Assembly: GCA_021784375.1 (NCBI GenBank)
Contig: JAJXSV010000115.1
Coordinates: forward strand, 1 to 6,569
DNA: 6,569 bases
Origin: Actinomycetes bacterium
GTDB lineage: Bacteria; Actinomycetota; Actinomycetes; S36-B12; UBA5976
Direction: 5' to 3'
Notes under the pieces: generated by a model
The model's database searches: none
Seen by the model: the letters and a program-made list of their open reading frames with translations, nothing else
Told to the model about the DNA's origin: nothing
Shown here: piece after piece, positions 5,714 to 6,569 of the stretch
Position numbering within the stretch: the stretch's first letter is position 1
Layout of the letters: each line of letters opens with the position of its first letter
Translations under genes and position numbers: made by a program

Positions 5714-5821
5714 CCCCGTCCGACCGGTTTCGCGGCGCGCCGTGGCGGCAGGTAGGCTTCGCCCGCGCCAGCCGACCGGTCGGCGTACCGTCTACATCTA
5801 TCCGTCCGGAGCACATACTCC
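5714..5821 (+). promoter_or_regulatory. polA-rpsA intergenic region: putative rpsA promoter, leader and palindromes
   Basis: This 108-bp gap holds a -10-like TAGGCT at 5753-5758 with only a poor -35 candidate (TTCGCG at 5729-5734, 18-bp spacing). Transcription would start near 5765 and leave a leader of roughly 57 nt. A 10-bp palindrome CGGCGCGCCG (5733-5742) and a perfect 14-bp palindrome GCCGACCGGTCGGC (5771-5784) flank the hexamer. CCGACCGGT also occurs just after the polA stop at 5720-5728. The region shortly before rpsA is less GC-rich, and GGAG at 5808-5811 is a plausible ribosome binding site 10 bases before the ATG. No T-rich terminator for polA is visible, so readthrough from polA into rpsA is possible. 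Confidence 0.4.
5771..5784. repeat. Perfect 14-bp palindrome in the rpsA leader
   Basis: GCCGACCGGTCGGC is identical to its own reverse complement. As RNA it makes a 5-bp stem with a CCGG loop; as DNA it is a symmetric site suited to a dimeric regulator. It lies about 12 bp downstream of the putative rpsA -10 hexamer and 38 bp before the rpsA start. The half-pattern CCGACCGGT is repeated 52 bp upstream (5720-5728). Symmetry is observed and the role is inferred. Confidence 0.5.
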
Positions 5822-6569
5822 ATGAGTACAACTCAAAACACCGTCGTCACGTTGAATGACATCGGGACGGCTGAGGAGATCCTCGCCGCCATCGATGCCA
5901 CCATCAAGAACTTCAACGATGGCGACATCCTCGAGGGCATCATCGTCAAGGTCGACCGCGACGAGGTCCTCGTCGACGTCGGTTACAAGACCGAGGGCGT
6001 CATCCCCTCCCGCGAACTCTCGATCAAGCAGGACGTCGACCCGTCCGAGCTGGTATCGCTCGGCGACAAGGTCGAGGCACTTGTGCTCCAGAAGGAGGAC
6101 AAGGAAGGCCGTCTCATCCTCTCCAAGAAGCGTGCGCAGTACGAGCGCGCCTGGGGTTCGATCGAGAAGATCAAGGAAGAGGACGGCGTCGTCAAGGGCA
6201 CCGTCATCGAGGTCGTCAAGGGCGGCCTCATCGTCGACATCGGCCTTCGCGGCTTCCTGCCCGCGTCACTCGTCGAGATGCGTCGCGTGCGCGACCTCGC
6301 GCCGTACATCGGCAAGGAGGTCGAGGCGAAGATCATCGAACTCGACAAGAACCGCAACAACGTGGTGCTCTCACGTCGCGCCTTCCTCGAGCAGTCGCAG
6401 AGCGAGAGTCGTTCCACGTTCCTCAACAACCTGCAGAAGGGCCAGATCCGCAAGGGCGTCGTCTCCTCGATCGTCAACTTCGGTGCTTTTGTCGACCTCG
6501 GTGGCGTTGATGGTCTGGTGCACGTGTCGGAACTCTCCTGGAAGCACATCGACCACCCGAACGAGGTCG
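5822..6569 (+). CDS. rpsA: 30S ribosomal protein S1 (N-terminal part)
   Basis: S1 binds mRNA on the small ribosomal subunit and helps initiation of translation. The 249 visible codons run off the right edge; full actinobacterial S1 is about 480-500 residues, so about half is present. Seen: a short N-terminal extension, then S1 (OB-fold) repeat 1 at about 34-103 (FNDGDILEGIIVKVDRDEVL to RLILSKKRAQYERAW), repeat 2 at about 122-186 (VVKGTVIEVVKGGLIVDIG, RGFLPASLVEMRRV, NNVVLSRR) and the beginning of repeat 3 from about 206 (KGVVSSIVNFGAFVDLGGVD, GLVHVSELSWKHIDHP). The sequence is nearly the same as mycobacterial RpsA as I remember it. ATG 5822 has GGAG at 5808-5811. Codon choice is strongly biased to C-ending codons (GTC, ATC, CTC, AAG), fitting a highly expressed gene. 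The next gene is out of view; in mycobacteria it is coaE. Confidence 0.97.
   Translation, partial: MSTTQNTVVTLNDIGTAEEILAAIDATIKNFNDGDILEGIIVKVDRDEVLVDVGYKTEGVIPSRELSIKQDVDPSELVSLGDKVEALVLQKEDKEGRLILSKKRAQYERAWGSIEKIKEEDGVVKGTVIEVVKGGLIVDIGLRGFLPASLVEMRRVRDLAPYIGKEVEAKIIELDKNRNNVVLSRRAFLEQSQSESRSTFLNNLQKGQIRKGVVSSIVNFGAFVDLGGVDGLVHVSELSWKHIDHPNEV

Noticed and set aside
5983..6549. 188-codon minus-strand frame antisense to rpsA
   Set aside because: Mirror frame of a highly conserved ribosomal protein gene; composition is Ser/Arg/Thr-rich without motifs.
1..6569. CRISPR array, tRNA/rRNA gene, transposon, prophage or toxin-antitoxin/defence system
   Set aside because: No spaced repeats, no tRNA-like or rRNA-like sequence, no transposase or integrase motifs, and coding density is filled by housekeeping and transport genes of uniform composition.

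Overview
The window reads as a stretch of chromosome from a high-GC Gram-positive bacterium (Actinomycetota). The evidence is the high GC content with G/C-rich third codon positions, the close resemblance of the PolA and RpsA proteins to their mycobacterial and Streptomyces counterparts, and the order branched-chain amino acid transporter, polA, rpsA, which I recall from actinobacterial chromosomes (from memory, not searched). No mobile element, CRISPR array, tRNA or rRNA is visible, and it looks like stable core genome. I could not place it below class level.

Layout. From the left edge to 2597 there is one rightward block whose genes overlap by single TGATG junctions. It holds the end of livM (permease), livG and livF (the two ATPases of a LIV/HAAT-type branched-chain amino acid importer), and a DUF554 membrane protein fused into the same operon by the same kind of junction. 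A perfect 20-bp palindrome at 2601-2620 lies between this operon and a leftward gene for a hotdog-fold thioesterase (2658-3074), and probably ends transcription from both sides. The thioesterase and polA then diverge from a gap of only 44 bp. Each start codon lies six bases after a -10-like hexamer, which suggests leaderless mRNAs. polA (3119-5713) encodes an 864-residue DNA polymerase I with an intact 5' nuclease and polymerase, a degenerate 3'-5' exonuclease region, and Tyr at the ddNTP-discrimination position. After a 108-bp gap with a promoter-like hexamer and a 14-bp palindrome comes rpsA (ribosomal protein S1), cut by the right edge.

How the genes relate. The Liv proteins form an ATP-driven importer; the substrate-binding protein, LivH and most of LivM must lie to the left. 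PolA (repair and Okazaki fragment processing) and S1 (translation) are housekeeping genes.

I found no convincing new multi-gene system. The items most worth a second look are a perfect 13-bp-stem, 4-nt-loop inverted repeat inside the start of the DUF554 gene, the coupling of DUF554 to a Liv transporter, the compact divergent leaderless promoter pair, and the palindrome in the rpsA leader.
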